Shown here piece by piece: positions 44,314-53,710 of a DNA stretch of 64,000 bases. The notes under the pieces are model-generated. The model ran no database searches. It was not told the origin of the DNA and saw only the letters and a list, made by a program, of their open reading frames with translations. The DNA lies in NCBI GenBank assembly GCA_003697135.1, contig RFGC01000042.1:1-64000 (forward strand), in the 5' to 3' direction. How positions within the stretch are numbered: the first letter of the stretch is position 1; every line of letters starts with the position of its first letter. The translations under genes and the position numbers were made by a program. The DNA is from Acidobacteriota bacterium. GTDB lineage: Bacteria > Acidobacteriota > Blastocatellia > Pyrinomonadales > Pyrinomonadaceae.

Positions 44314-46119
44314 ATGCTTCAATCCGAAATCGGAGAAAAGCTACTAAGTTTGTTTTGCTTGATTTGTCTTGTGCTTATAACTGTAAAGTCGTTGTTTACT
44401 TATCCTTTAGTGGATTACATTTTATTTGCTCTTTTATTCCTTCTTTTTTCTAGTTTGGCACTTGTTTTTATAAGTTTGTTTCGGAAAAACAGCAATCTCA
44501 AAGAGGAACGGGATGCAAGACTTAAACTTCAGGAAAATCTTGATGAATTGAAAAAAAAGCTTTCCGCAATCGAGTCGGAAAATAATAAATTGATTTCTGA
44601 AAAGTCCAATTTAATTGCCGAAAAGGCACGTCTTGAGGCAAAATTTTCGGAGTTTCAGAGTGAGATTCATCGGCTTGAGTCGGAAAAAAACGAATTGTCA
44701 AACGAGATAGAATCACTCCAAAAGCTAAATGAGGAAATTCTCATAGAGTCAGACAAATTTCGCAATGCGTCGCTTCATGATCCGCTGACAAACCTTTGCA
44801 ATCGAGCATTTTTAGTCGAGAAATTAGATTTTCTTTTACAGCTTTGCCGAAATAATCCGCGGGCAAAGTTCTATGTTTTGTTCATGGACTTGAAAGATTT
44901 TAAGAAAATCAACGACTATTACGGACACACCGTAGGCGATAAGGTGTTAAGGCTGGTTGCAAGAAGAATAATGAGAGTTGTAAGCCTTGAGGATACGGTT
45001 GTCAGAATTGGTGGTGATGAGTTTGGTGTTATCATCAGTGATATTTTATCGGTTGAAAAGGTAAGAGAAATAGCTCTTAAAATTCACGAAAGCTTAACAC
45101 AATATCCGTTTCGTATTCGTCAAGGACACAAAATACAAACGAAATTACACATAGGTTTTGCGGCATATTCGCCCGATCACCACACGCCTGAAGATATTTT
45201 GCGCGATGCTGATATAGCAATGCACGAAGCTCGTGAAACAGGCGCACCGGTTGTGTTTTTCGATTCAGACCTTAGAGAGAGGTTTTTGAGAGAGGCACAA
45301 ATAGAGAGAGGTCTTAATGTTGCTCTTGAAGAAAACCAGTTTCTTTTGTTTTATCAGCCAATAGTTTCCTTGAAAAGCAAAGAGATAGTGGGCTTTGAGG
45401 TTCTTTTAAGATGGCGTCATCCGAGCGGTTTTATTTCGCCTGCTGAGTTCATCCCGATTGCTGAAAAAACCGGCTTGATAATCCCAATGACGAACTGGAT
45501 TTTGGCGGAAAGTTGCAGTCAGCTCGTTCGATGGCAGGAAAAAGGGTTGGTCAAAAAGAATGTTACGGTTAGCGTTAATCTTTCTGCGATGCACTTTGCG
45601 CTTGAAACCTTACCAGATGAGGTAGCTGAAATACTGAATAAAACCGGTTTGAATCCTTCTAATCTGAGACTGGAAATAACAGAAACAAGCGCCATGGAAA
45701 GCCCGGAAAGTTCAGCATCGGTTTTGAATCGCCTAAAACAGACAGGCGTTTTGCTTGCGATTGATGATTTCGGCACTGGATATTCCAGTCTTAGCCAGCT
45801 TTATCATTTGCCATTTGACAACATAAAAATAGACCGCGCGTTTATAGTCACAGATGCAGAAGATACAGAAAGGTTCCAAATTCTGCGAGCTATCATTGGA
45901 TTGGGTAAGAGTTTGAAAATGAGCTTGACCGCTGAAGGAATCGAGCAGGATTTGCAATTTCTAACCTTGCTTTCTTTAGGTTGTGATTATGGGCAGGGAT
46001 ATTTGATCGCAAAGCCGATGCCAAAAGAAGAAGTAGAAGCCTTTATGCTTCGTTCCGGTGGGATTTTGGAGTTCTTGCCTTCCGCTGAGACTGTTTCACT
46101 ACCGACAACAATTCTGTGA
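44314..46119 (+). CDS. GGDEF-EAL cyclic di-GMP enzyme with membrane and coiled-coil segment
   Basis: This ~601-residue protein has two N-terminal hydrophobic segments (residues ~10-30 and ~37-57), a long coiled coil (~65-155, LKEERDARLKLQENL then repeated ESE/SEK heptads), a GGDEF domain with intact GGDEF (RIGGDEFGV, near 245) and an EAL domain (~330-590). The EAL motif reads EVL (GFEVLLRWRHP), a tolerated variant, and later metal-ligand motifs ITET, DDFGTGYSS and KIDRAFI look complete. It could make or break c-di-GMP; the net direction is uncertain. The TTG at 44290 gives 8 more residues and is a possible start. Confidence 0.9.
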   Translation: MLQSEIGEKLLSLFCLICLVLITVKSLFTYPLVDYILFALLFLLFSSLALVFISLFRKNSNLKEERDARLKLQENLDELKKKLSAIESENNKLISEKSNLIAEKARLEAKFSEFQSEIHRLESEKNELSNEIESLQKLNEEILIESDKFRNASLHDPLTNLCNRAFLVEKLDFLLQLCRNNPRAKFYVLFMDLKDFKKINDYYGHTVGDKVLRLVARRIMRVVSLEDTVVRIGGDEFGVIISDILSVEKVREIALKIHESLTQYPFRIRQGHKIQTKLHIGFAAYSPDHHTPEDILRDADIAMHEARETGAPVVFFDSDLRERFLREAQIERGLNVALEENQFLLFYQPIVSLKSKEIVGFEVLLRWRHPSGFISPAEFIPIAEKTGLIIPMTNWILAESCSQLVRWQEKGLVKKNVTVSVNLSAMHFALETLPDEVAEILNKTGLNPSNLRLEITETSAMESPESSASVLNRLKQTGVLLAIDDFGTGYSSLSQLYHLPFDNIKIDRAFIVTDAEDTERFQILRAIIGLGKSLKMSLTAEGIEQDLQFLTLLSLGCDYGQGYLIAKPMPKEEVEAFMLRSGGILEFLPSAETVSLPTTIL

Positions 46120-46178
46120 ATTTTTCAGTGCTTTTTGATTTTTGTTTTCGTCATTCGTGAGGCTAAAATGCCTTTGAT

Positions 46179-46622
46179 ATGAAGTCATTGAGGTTCATTT
46201 TGCTTTTTGTGTTTGTTTCTACAACTGCCTTTTCTCAAACACAGAATCCCAAAAAGAGTGAAATTTCTAATCCAATAACTTCTTCGCCAGCTTATGCTGA
46301 AGTTCTGCTTCGCAAAGTTGAGCTAGAGTCGTCTTTGGAAGATTTGCTCGTTGAGTTTACCGATGATTCGCCAAAGGTTAAAGAAACTCGCTATGAGCTT
46401 GAGTTGATGAATAAAGAACTCGAAAAAATTCGTGCAATGAACCCGAACGATGCATCTAAATTAACGCTTGCGCTCGGAAAATTGATAATTCGCAAGGTTC
46501 AACTTGAAGTTGACTTATGGCTTTTGTTACAGCGCTACACCGAAGAATACGAAGGTGTTAAAAGAGCTAGGAAGAAACTTGTTGTGTTTGAAAATGCGAT
46601 AAAGGAGATTTTGGGCAAATGA
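46179..46622 (+). CDS. Small exported coiled-coil protein
   Basis: This 147-residue protein was not recognised. It has a signal peptide (MKSLRFILLFVFVSTTAFSQ), a short polar linker and then helices with heptad-like Leu spacing (LRKVELESSLEDLLVEF, ETRYELELMNKELEKI, LIIRKVQLEVDLWLLLQRY). It probably forms a periplasmic helical oligomer. The two repeated blocks, each beginning LRKV/IRKVQLE, suggest an internal duplication. Its stop overlaps the purN start by 4 bp, which is more likely transcriptional economy than a shared function. Confidence 0.7.
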   Translation: MKSLRFILLFVFVSTTAFSQTQNPKKSEISNPITSSPAYAEVLLRKVELESSLEDLLVEFTDDSPKVKETRYELELMNKELEKIRAMNPNDASKLTLALGKLIIRKVQLEVDLWLLLQRYTEEYEGVKRARKKLVVFENAIKEILGK

Positions 46623-47239
46623 GGATTGGCATTTTGATTTCAGGGCGCGGGTCAAACATGGTTGCTATAGTTGAGGCAGTCAAAAGAGGTGAAATACCGA
46701 ATTCAGAAGTAGTGGTCGTAATAAGCGATAAGGCGAATGCGGCAGGAATAGAAAAGGCTAAAGAGCGTGGGATCGAGACTCTGATTATCCCAAAGGCAAA
46801 ACAAACTCGTGAAGAACACGATGCAAGAATCGTGGAAGAATTGAAGAAAAGAGAAGTTGATTTGGTCTGCCTTGCAGGTTACATGCGGCTTTTGTCGAAG
46901 GTTTTTATTGATGCTTTCCCGAATCGGATAGTTAACATTCATCCGAGCTTGCTACCAGCTTTTCCCGGTTTAGAGGCGCAGAAGCAAGCCGTTGAATATG
47001 GAGTTAAAATTTCGGGATGCACAGTTCATTTCGTTGATGAAGAACTTGATCACGGACCTATAATTTTGCAGAGAGCCGTTGAAGTTAAGCAAGACGATAC
47101 ACCCGAAACGCTTGCCGATAGAATACTTCAGTATGAGCATCAACTTTATGTCGAGGCCTTAAAACTTATCGCAGAGAATAAGCTTGAAATCAAAGGCAGA
47201 AGAGTTTTTCTGAGACAAGAATTTCAAAAAAATGCCTGA
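46619..47239 (+). CDS. purN: Phosphoribosylglycinamide formyltransferase
   Basis: This 206-residue enzyme transfers a formyl group from 10-formyl-THF to GAR, the third step of purine synthesis. MRIGILISGRGSNM (phosphate-binding), NIHPSLLPAFPGLEAQKQA with the catalytic Asn-His pair near 105-107, and VHFVDEELDHGPIILQR with the catalytic Asp near 143 are all present. The length is normal. Other pur genes are not adjacent. Confidence 0.94.
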   Translation: MRIGILISGRGSNMVAIVEAVKRGEIPNSEVVVVISDKANAAGIEKAKERGIETLIIPKAKQTREEHDARIVEELKKREVDLVCLAGYMRLLSKVFIDAFPNRIVNIHPSLLPAFPGLEAQKQAVEYGVKISGCTVHFVDEELDHGPIILQRAVEVKQDDTPETLADRILQYEHQLYVEALKLIAENKLEIKGRRVFLRQEFQKNA

Positions 47240-47268
47240 AAAAGCAAAATCAGCTAGAGCCTTTGATG

Positions 47269-48864
47269 TTAACTTGCAAGTATTTGGTCAATTGCTTGTT
47301 TTAAGCATTTCACAGCTTGGTAAGGTGTCATGAGCCTGTCTGAAAACTTTTGTGCCGCTATTTCTGCGGCTAATCCGGCCACGTAGAGAGCTGATGCCAC
47401 GGCTTCAAACATATCTTCGAGGCTCGGAGATTCAACTACTGCGCAAGTTTGCGCTACGAAACTTGCGATTATACCTGTCAGAGTATCGCCTGCACCAGCT
47501 CTTGAAATCCCTGCGTTTCCTGTAGGATTGATAGCTACAACTCCATCAGGACGAGCAATCAAATTGCGCTGACCTTTCAAAACCAAAATAACTTTGTGTT
47601 TTTCGGCAAAATTTGCGGCTGCTTCAATTCGTTCGTTTTCCTGCAAATTTTTCCCGACGAGTCTGCGGAACTCTCCAATATGCGGAGTCAAAATCAAAGG
47701 CAATGTTTCATTGCCTTGAATCTCGAAAGGCGAAAGAAGATTTAATGCTTCAGCGTCCAAAACGACGGGCGTTTTTCGATTTTCTACAAGCTCGATCAAA
47801 AGGTTTTTCGTTTTTTCGTCGTTTTTCAGCCCGCATCCAATGGCTACGCAATCCAACTCTTCCCAAGTGACGGCAGGTTTGAAGCCACTTACTTCTTCCA
47901 GAGTTCTGATTATGACTTCATCTCTTACCTTGGAGGCAATTGTTTCTTTGGTGCTTTTCGGAACCGCAAGCCAGACCATTCCAGCACCGGCCATAAAGCA
48001 AGAATTAGCGGCAAGAGCGGCCGCTCCGGGAAAGTCGTCTGAGCCTGCAACTATAAGGCATCTGCCGCGACTTTTCTTGTATGAATTCGGACGAACTTGT
48101 GTCTTTTCAAGCCATTTTTTAACATCTCTTTTTTCAGTTAAGAAAATTTGCGATTGCGCTGATTGAATCAACTGGCTTGGGCTTCCGATATTTGCTACAT
48201 AAAGCCTTCCGCCGTAATTGCAAGCTGGTGGAAACACATTTGCTAGTTTCGGTGCAGTGAAAGTTACCGTTAGGTCGGCTTTTACGCAATCTCCTATCGG
48301 ATAGTGTTTATCTGCATCCAGTCCTGAAGGTAAATCAACCGAGACAATCAGTTTGTTTTTAAGCGTTCCAGAAGTTTTCGATTCAAGCAAAAAGGAAACT
48401 AGGTTTTTCAAATCGCCTTCCACAGGTCTTGAAAGGCCCGTGCCGAAGAGAGCATCAACGATGACATCAGGTTCATCAAAAAAAATTTTGCTTAATACGG
48501 CTGAGTCATGAAACTCGATTGTGTTTCCAAAGTCATCATTCTTGAGACCTGAAAGTTTTGCTAAAATCTCGAAATTGACTCTAGCATCGCCTTTAGTTTC
48601 TTCGATTTTGCCGAATAGAAACGCCTTGACCGATGCTCCCTTCATCCAGAGAAGTCTTGCGCAAGTTGCACCGTCACCGCCATTATTGCCCTTGCCACAC
48701 AAAATCAAAATTTTTTTGTTTTCGAGCGTATCTAAATTTTCTTCTATCGCTCTGACGACTGATGTGGCGGCATTTTCCATCAGCAGAAGTGAAGGAATGC
48801 CGTATTCAGAAGTTGTGAGCTTGTCAACATTATACATTTCTGCGGCCGATAAAACCTTAAGCAT
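47269..48864 (-). CDS. nnr: Bifunctional NAD(P)H-hydrate repair enzyme
   Basis: This 531-residue protein combines NAD(P)HX epimerase and ADP-dependent dehydratase, which restore hydrated NADH and NADPH. The N-terminal YjeF domain (~1-215) has CGKGNNGGDGATCARLL and VDALFGTGLSRPV. The C-terminal ribokinase-like domain (~240-531) has VAGSDDFPGAAALAANS, VLDAEALN, ILTPHIGEFRRL and NPTGNAGISRAGAGDTLTG. Both halves are full length. Confidence 0.93.
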   Translation of the reverse strand: MLKVLSAAEMYNVDKLTTSEYGIPSLLLMENAATSVVRAIEENLDTLENKKILILCGKGNNGGDGATCARLLWMKGASVKAFLFGKIEETKGDARVNFEILAKLSGLKNDDFGNTIEFHDSAVLSKIFFDEPDVIVDALFGTGLSRPVEGDLKNLVSFLLESKTSGTLKNKLIVSVDLPSGLDADKHYPIGDCVKADLTVTFTAPKLANVFPPACNYGGRLYVANIGSPSQLIQSAQSQIFLTEKRDVKKWLEKTQVRPNSYKKSRGRCLIVAGSDDFPGAAALAANSCFMAGAGMVWLAVPKSTKETIASKVRDEVIIRTLEEVSGFKPAVTWEELDCVAIGCGLKNDEKTKNLLIELVENRKTPVVLDAEALNLLSPFEIQGNETLPLILTPHIGEFRRLVGKNLQENERIEAAANFAEKHKVILVLKGQRNLIARPDGVVAINPTGNAGISRAGAGDTLTGIIASFVAQTCAVVESPSLEDMFEAVASALYVAGLAAEIAAQKFSDRLMTPYQAVKCLKQAIDQILAS

Positions 48865-48933
48865 AGAAAAAATTTTGCCACGAAAGCGTAGAGAGTAGAA
48901 ATTCTAGTGGTTTGTAAAAATCTACCAAAAAGT

Positions 48934-50565
48934 TTAGGAAGTTCTTGCAGAGAGAGACTCTAGGACCTGTTTCGCAGTTCGTGTGCCGTGAAAGAATGCT
49001 TCTTCAAGCAGTGCGACTCCGCTTAAGTCTGAATGGGCAAAATAAATTTCTCGGAAGGGTTTTTGAGCTTGCTTGATAAAGCTAGAGCGCACAAAATTCG
49101 GGTAAGGCGAAATCATTGCATGTCCCCAGCGCATGATGTCAATTCTTTCGACAAGCGAGTAAATATCTTCGTGTGCTCGCGCCATGTCTGTTAAGATTAT
49201 GTCTGCTAATTCTTTCCAATCTAGCGCAAATAATTTGGTTCGTCCGTCTTTTTCACCGCACATCGGGTAGTAGTAAGTTAAAACCGTTGGCCCGTAGTCC
49301 ATGCCTTTTTGGTGAGTTGCGCAGACGTAGCCGAGTGATGGGCTTTCGTAAAAAACATTATCCCAAGCAAGCGGAAAGTCTCTCGGAGAGCGAAGTTTCG
49401 GACGGTCTTTCAAGACCAAGTTAGCGACAAACCAGGCATTGTGCGTGAAATGCCTTAAATACTCAGGCTCGTTCTGTTTGAAGTCGCGAATTAAATACTT
49501 TGCCGTGAAGAGCGGAGAAGAAAATATGACCTTCTTGGCATGAATTCCGCGCAGTTGTTTAAGTTTAGTGTCAAGATATATTACGTCAACGCCGTCTGTT
49601 TTAGGTATTATTTCAACAACGAGCGAATGTAGCCTTACTTTATCGGTAATTTTTGAGTAGAAGTAATCAACGAACCGACCATTGCCTTCTGGGAAAACAA
49701 TGAGAGGTTGTGAGTCGTGTCCGCTTTTGCGGATTCTTGAACAAAAATAAAAAAGCCCTGCCCATGCAGAAGTTTCATCAAGTTTCAAGCCGTAATCATC
49801 TCGACAGGCATAATCGCAATACCAAATCAGTCGTTCTGATGAAAAACCTTTTTTCCTGAGCCATTCGCCGAAGGATATTTTATCCAGATCGTTAACTTCG
49901 GCATCATCTGAACAATCGGCTATCGGAAGCGTGAAAGCTCTTTTTCCTTTTGAGTCGCGCCAGTCAATCCAAAAGTTTATTTCTTGTTGGAATCGTTCAA
50001 GTTCTTGTTTGTCGGTTTCGCTTTCGCCAGCATGTAAATAAAGCCCTTCATACCATCTGCCCATGTAGAAAATGCGTTCTTCAGGTTGACGGCAGAGAAA
50101 CTCTTCCTTGATTAAAATTTCTCCATTTTCATCTCTACCTTCGACTAAATCCATTTCTTCAAGAAGTCCTACAAGTTCTTGGTTTTCTTTGAAAGGAACG
50201 GGTAGATAGTGTGCTCCCCACGGATATTTTATGAAAGAATTTTCACCGCTCTGAGATGTTCCACCAATTTTTCCTTCTAGTTCCAAGAGCAAGAAATCAT
50301 CAAATCCTAACTTTTTCAATTTCCATGCCGCGCTCAAGCCTGCTATGCCACCACCTACTATAACAACGCGCTTTTGCTCCCAGTTTTCTAAAGCTGGATT
50401 AACACCTTTAAGACCTTCAAGAATTAAGTGTCCTGATGAGACATCAGCACCGACGATTTCGCCTTCTATTTTGGATAAGTTTAGTTTCGGACGATTTTCG
50501 CAGGCTCGAAGTGCGAAGGGCAAACCTAAGAACGTTGCAAGAATTTCTCGACGAGTGAATTTCAT
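48934..50565 (-). CDS. Tat-exported flavin amine oxidase-like oxidoreductase
   Basis: This 543-residue protein starts best at ATG 50565; the longer frame begins at 50610. Its N-terminus MKFTRREILATFLGLPFALRAC has the twin-arginine pattern with a following Cys, so export by Tat and possible lipid anchoring are predicted. An FAD-binding Rossmann motif VVIVGGGIAGLSAAWKLKKLG lies near residue 65, and HSDLSGVALLEEAFFHGTRTAKQVL ends the FAD domain. The middle is variable. It resembles NAD(P)/FAD-dependent amine oxidase or desaturase-like enzymes; the substrate is unknown. Confidence 0.78.
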   Translation of the reverse strand: MKFTRREILATFLGLPFALRACENRPKLNLSKIEGEIVGADVSSGHLILEGLKGVNPALENWEQKRVVIVGGGIAGLSAAWKLKKLGFDDFLLLELEGKIGGTSQSGENSFIKYPWGAHYLPVPFKENQELVGLLEEMDLVEGRDENGEILIKEEFLCRQPEERIFYMGRWYEGLYLHAGESETDKQELERFQQEINFWIDWRDSKGKRAFTLPIADCSDDAEVNDLDKISFGEWLRKKGFSSERLIWYCDYACRDDYGLKLDETSAWAGLFYFCSRIRKSGHDSQPLIVFPEGNGRFVDYFYSKITDKVRLHSLVVEIIPKTDGVDVIYLDTKLKQLRGIHAKKVIFSSPLFTAKYLIRDFKQNEPEYLRHFTHNAWFVANLVLKDRPKLRSPRDFPLAWDNVFYESPSLGYVCATHQKGMDYGPTVLTYYYPMCGEKDGRTKLFALDWKELADIILTDMARAHEDIYSLVERIDIMRWGHAMISPYPNFVRSSFIKQAQKPFREIYFAHSDLSGVALLEEAFFHGTRTAKQVLESLSARTS

Positions 50566-50692
50566 CTGAAAGAGACAACTATATTTTCGCTTGAGAGTAC
50601 TATTTTCCAAAATTTATGCTTTACGAGGACAAGAACGCTGTAGAAGAGCTTTGAATTCTGGCTTGATTACTGAGAAAGCTATAATATCGCTT

Positions 50693-51265
50693 GTGGATTA
50701 TCAGAAAACACAAAGTGAAAATTCGCTTGAGAAATTGATTTCAGCAGTGGCTTTTGCGGCGCGCAAGCATAAGAATCAAAAGCGAAAAGACGAAGTAGAG
50801 CCTTACATAAATCATCCCTTAGAAGTGGCAGAAATTTTAGTGAAAATTGGTGGCGTTAAAGACGAAAACATACTCATAGCCGCAATTCTACACGACACGA
50901 TCGAAGACACCGACACAACTGAAGAGGAAATAAGGCGTCTTTTTGGGCAAAAAGTTTGTGATTACGTCAAAGAAGTTACCGACGATAAAGGTTTACCTAA
51001 AGAGTTAAGAAAGAAACTTCAAATCGAGAAGGCATCGAAACTTTCCGTAGGAGCTAAACAAATCAAAATAGCCGATAAGACAAGCAATCTTTGTGCAATC
51101 ATTGAGTCGCCACCGAAAAATTGGACACTCGAAACGAAAATTGAATATGTGAACTGGGCAAAACAAGTTGTTGACGAAATGCGCGGAGTCAACGAAAGTC
51201 TTGAAAAATACTTTGATGAGATTTACGAGAAAGCTAAGGAGAAGCTAGGTTATGGATGTTTTTGA
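50693..51265 (+). CDS. HD domain hydrolase (MESH1/RelA-like)
   Basis: This ~190-residue protein is the HD-hydrolase part of the RelA/SpoT type: ISAVAFAARKHKNQKRKDEVEPYINHPLEVAEIL, LHDTIEDTD and KIADKTSNL. The His, HD and Asp metal ligands are present, so it may hydrolyse (p)ppGpp-like or other pyrophosphorylated nucleotides, as MESH1 does. No synthetase domain is present. The open frame begins at 50591, but GTG 50693 lies just after a TATAAT box (50680-50685) and is taken as the likely start. It overlaps the M20 gene by 14 bp. Confidence 0.75.
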   Translation: MDYQKTQSENSLEKLISAVAFAARKHKNQKRKDEVEPYINHPLEVAEILVKIGGVKDENILIAAILHDTIEDTDTTEEEIRRLFGQKVCDYVKEVTDDKGLPKELRKKLQIEKASKLSVGAKQIKIADKTSNLCAIIESPPKNWTLETKIEYVNWAKQVVDEMRGVNESLEKYFDEIYEKAKEKLGYGCF

Positions 51266-52256
51266 ATTGACGATTGAGTTGATGAAAATACCTTCTGTTT
51301 CGGGACAAGAAGAAAGAATCGGTTATTTTTTGCGGGACTATTTGAAATCATTAGGTTGGCAGGTTGAGCTTCAAAGCGTTTCGGAGACTCAAAACAACGT
51401 GATTGCCTATTTAGACGAATCGCCGAAGATTTTTCTTTCTACTCACATGGACACTGTGCCGCCTTTTATTCCGCCGCAGGAAGATGATGAAAAAATTTAC
51501 GGACGCGGCGCTTGCGATGCTAAAGGAATAATTGCATCTCAGATCATTGCGGCAGAAACTTTGCGAAAAGAAGGCATAAGAGAAATTGGACTTTTGTTCA
51601 CGGTTGATGAAGAACAATCCTCTACGGGAGCTAAAGCGGCAAACCTTCATCCGATAGCGCAAAAATGCGAGTATTTGATTAACGGTGAGCCAACCGACAA
51701 CTATTTGGCTATAGGGTCGAAAGGTTCTCTTAGGCTTTTCATAAAAACAAAAGGCAAAGCGGCTCATTCAGCATATCCCGAAGAGGGTGAATCAGCGATA
51801 GAAAAACTCTTGGATATTTTGCAGACAATTAGAGACACCGAGTTTCCAAGTGATGAATTCTTTGGCGAGACGACCGTTAACATAGGCACGATTTCGGGTG
51901 GCTTGAAAACCAATATCATTGCGCCTTTTGCAGAAGCAGGCTTGCACATTCGTTTAGTGACTGATGAAAAGCCCATTTTGGAGATTCTAGAAAAAGCCGT
52001 TTGTGGACGAGGAGAAATCGAAGTGATGACCGTAGCAAGACCAGTAAAGATGCTTGCTCTAGACGGCTTTAGTCAGAAGGTTGTGCGTTTTACAACCGAC
52101 ATACCGCATCTGACGAATTGGGGAAAGCCCCTGCTCTTAGGACCTGGCTCAATCTTGGTTGCGCATACGGATGGCGAGTATGTCATGAAGAAAGATTTGC
52201 TGGAAGCCGTAGAGCTTTATATCCGTATGGTGAAAAAATTAAGCAATCTCTGCTGA
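51252..52256 (+). CDS. M20 family peptidase/deacetylase
   Basis: This 334-residue zinc hydrolase has the dimetal motifs LSTHMDTVPP (His and Asp near 70-72), GRGACDAKG (Asp bridging, near 95), VDEEQSST (Glu catalytic/ligand near 122) and HTDGE at the C-terminus. AHSAYPEEGESAIEK marks the lid domain. Members include acetylornithine deacetylase, LysW-lysine hydrolase and carboxypeptidases; the substrate cannot be fixed from sequence alone. It overlaps the HD gene and its 3' end overlaps the udk stop by about 18 bp. Confidence 0.82.
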   Translation: MDVFELTIELMKIPSVSGQEERIGYFLRDYLKSLGWQVELQSVSETQNNVIAYLDESPKIFLSTHMDTVPPFIPPQEDDEKIYGRGACDAKGIIASQIIAAETLRKEGIREIGLLFTVDEEQSSTGAKAANLHPIAQKCEYLINGEPTDNYLAIGSKGSLRLFIKTKGKAAHSAYPEEGESAIEKLLDILQTIRDTEFPSDEFFGETTVNIGTISGGLKTNIIAPFAEAGLHIRLVTDEKPILEILEKAVCGRGEIEVMTVARPVKMLALDGFSQKVVRFTTDIPHLTNWGKPLLLGPGSILVAHTDGEYVMKKDLLEAVELYIRMVKKLSNLC

Positions 52257-52889
52257 AGGAGCTATTTGTTTAGCCTGTGTTTCTTCTTCAATTTTCTCTC
52301 TGATTTTGCTACAGATAAGTTCAATTCCTATCTCAGTATTTCCGCCTTCGGGAATTATTATGTCCGCATGTCTTTTTGAAGGTTCGACAAATTCAAAATG
52401 CATCGGGCGAACAGATGCAAAATACTGCTCGATTACAGATTCGACGGTTCTGCCACGCTCTTTTATGTCTCGCTGTAAGCGGCGGATGAATCGAATATCG
52501 TCGGGAGTGTCAACGTAGATTTTCACATCAAGAAGTTTCAGAATTTTCGGCTCGGCGAAAATCAGAATTCCTTCGACTATGATAACTGGTTTTGGTTCGA
52601 TTCTTTCGGTTTTGTCGCTTCTTGTGTGAGTTTTGAAATCGTATATGGGCATTTCTATTGGTTTGCCCATTCTGAGCTTTTTTATGTGATTAGCCAGCAA
52701 TTCACTATCAATTGAATCAGGATGATCGAAATTTACATGATGCCTTTCATCTAGCGGCATGTCGGCAAGATTCCGATAGTATGAGTCTTGAGCTATCAAG
52801 GCGACTTTGTCACGCCCAACTGTTTCTATGATTTTCCTTGCTATGGTCGTTTTTCCCGATCCAGTTCCACCACAGATTCCGATTATCAT
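52239..52889 (-). CDS. udk: Uridine kinase
   Basis: This 216-residue P-loop kinase phosphorylates uridine and cytidine. GICGGTGSGKTTIARKI is the Walker A at residues 4-20. QDSYYRNLADMP, NFDHPDSIDSELL, PIYDFKTHTRS and EGILIF are the udk-specific substrate motifs. Length is typical. It is convergent with the M20 gene, the two reading into each other's stop region. Confidence 0.93.
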   Translation of the reverse strand: MIIGICGGTGSGKTTIARKIIETVGRDKVALIAQDSYYRNLADMPLDERHHVNFDHPDSIDSELLANHIKKLRMGKPIEMPIYDFKTHTRSDKTERIEPKPVIIVEGILIFAEPKILKLLDVKIYVDTPDDIRFIRRLQRDIKERGRTVESVIEQYFASVRPMHFEFVEPSKRHADIIIPEGGNTEIGIELICSKIREKIEEETQAKQIAPSAEIA

Positions 52890-53067
52890 TTTCTTTTCAA
52901 CTCGAATTTAGCCTTGATCGAACAATATTTTTAGATTTCAGATTACCTGTCTTTGGAAATGACAAAATCAGCAGAAAAGCAAAAGGCTTACGCTATTGCT
53001 CAATTATATTTCAGCGCTTTTTCTGAGTCAATGAAATTTCCCTAAAACTACAGCGAGGATTAAGTTT

Positions 53068-53625
53068 TTAACTTTTCTTTAGCAATACTAATTCTGAAGT
53101 ATTTGAGCCTCGCGGTGTTTCCAATTCTCTTTTGATTATCAAGGTTTTGCCGTCTTGAGAAAGTTGCCATGTTTCCTTCAAGGTAATTGTAACTTCTCCC
53201 ATCGGTGAGTTAATCGTTCTTTTTTGGGTAAGTTTCAGTTTTGATTCTTTTTCATCGAATTCGGCTTTTAAGATAACGGGCATAGCGCCGAAAGGAGTTT
53301 CTTGTTGAGTGCTTGTTTCTTTTCCGTCGAGTGAGTAGGTGAAATTCATATCGCTCATTGCTCCGAAACCACCACCTGCACGGTTTCCCATCGGCGCACC
53401 GGGATTGTCAATGGCTTTACGTTTGGTGTTTGTTTCAACTTTCAATTCTTTCTGTGTTTGGGAAACTTTGATTGTCATCGCTTCGATTCTGCTTCTTGCA
53501 TCGAGTTTCGACTTTTGAACGTCCAATTCCCATGTGCCAGAGAAGTCCGGTATTTGCTTTGCTTGCGAGAAAGCAGGAATTATCGAAGTCAAAACCAAAG
53601 CTATTGTAACGAATATTTTTTTCAT
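53068..53625 (-). CDS. Exported beta-rich protein, unknown family
   Basis: This 185-residue protein was not firmly assigned. Its start is ATG 53625 with AAGGAG upstream; the frame to 53661 is longer but unconvincing. A signal peptide (KKIFVTIALVLTSIIPAFSQ) precedes a beta-rich mature protein of about 165 residues. It contains FSGTWELDVQKSKLDAR, a Gly-rich loop (GAPMGNRAGGGFGAM), TYSLDGKETST and LKLTQKRTINSPMGEVTITLKETWQLSQDGKTL. This layout is common in lipocalin-like exported proteins of soil bacteria. Its role is unknown. Confidence 0.7.
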   Translation of the reverse strand: MKKIFVTIALVLTSIIPAFSQAKQIPDFSGTWELDVQKSKLDARSRIEAMTIKVSQTQKELKVETNTKRKAIDNPGAPMGNRAGGGFGAMSDMNFTYSLDGKETSTQQETPFGAMPVILKAEFDEKESKLKLTQKRTINSPMGEVTITLKETWQLSQDGKTLIIKRELETPRGSNTSELVLLKKS

Positions 53626-53710
53626 AAATTTTTGCTCCTTCGATTTCAAACTTACAAACACATAGACGAAACCAGTGCTGGAAAAGTCACATTTTTTGCC
53701 AAGTTTCGGT

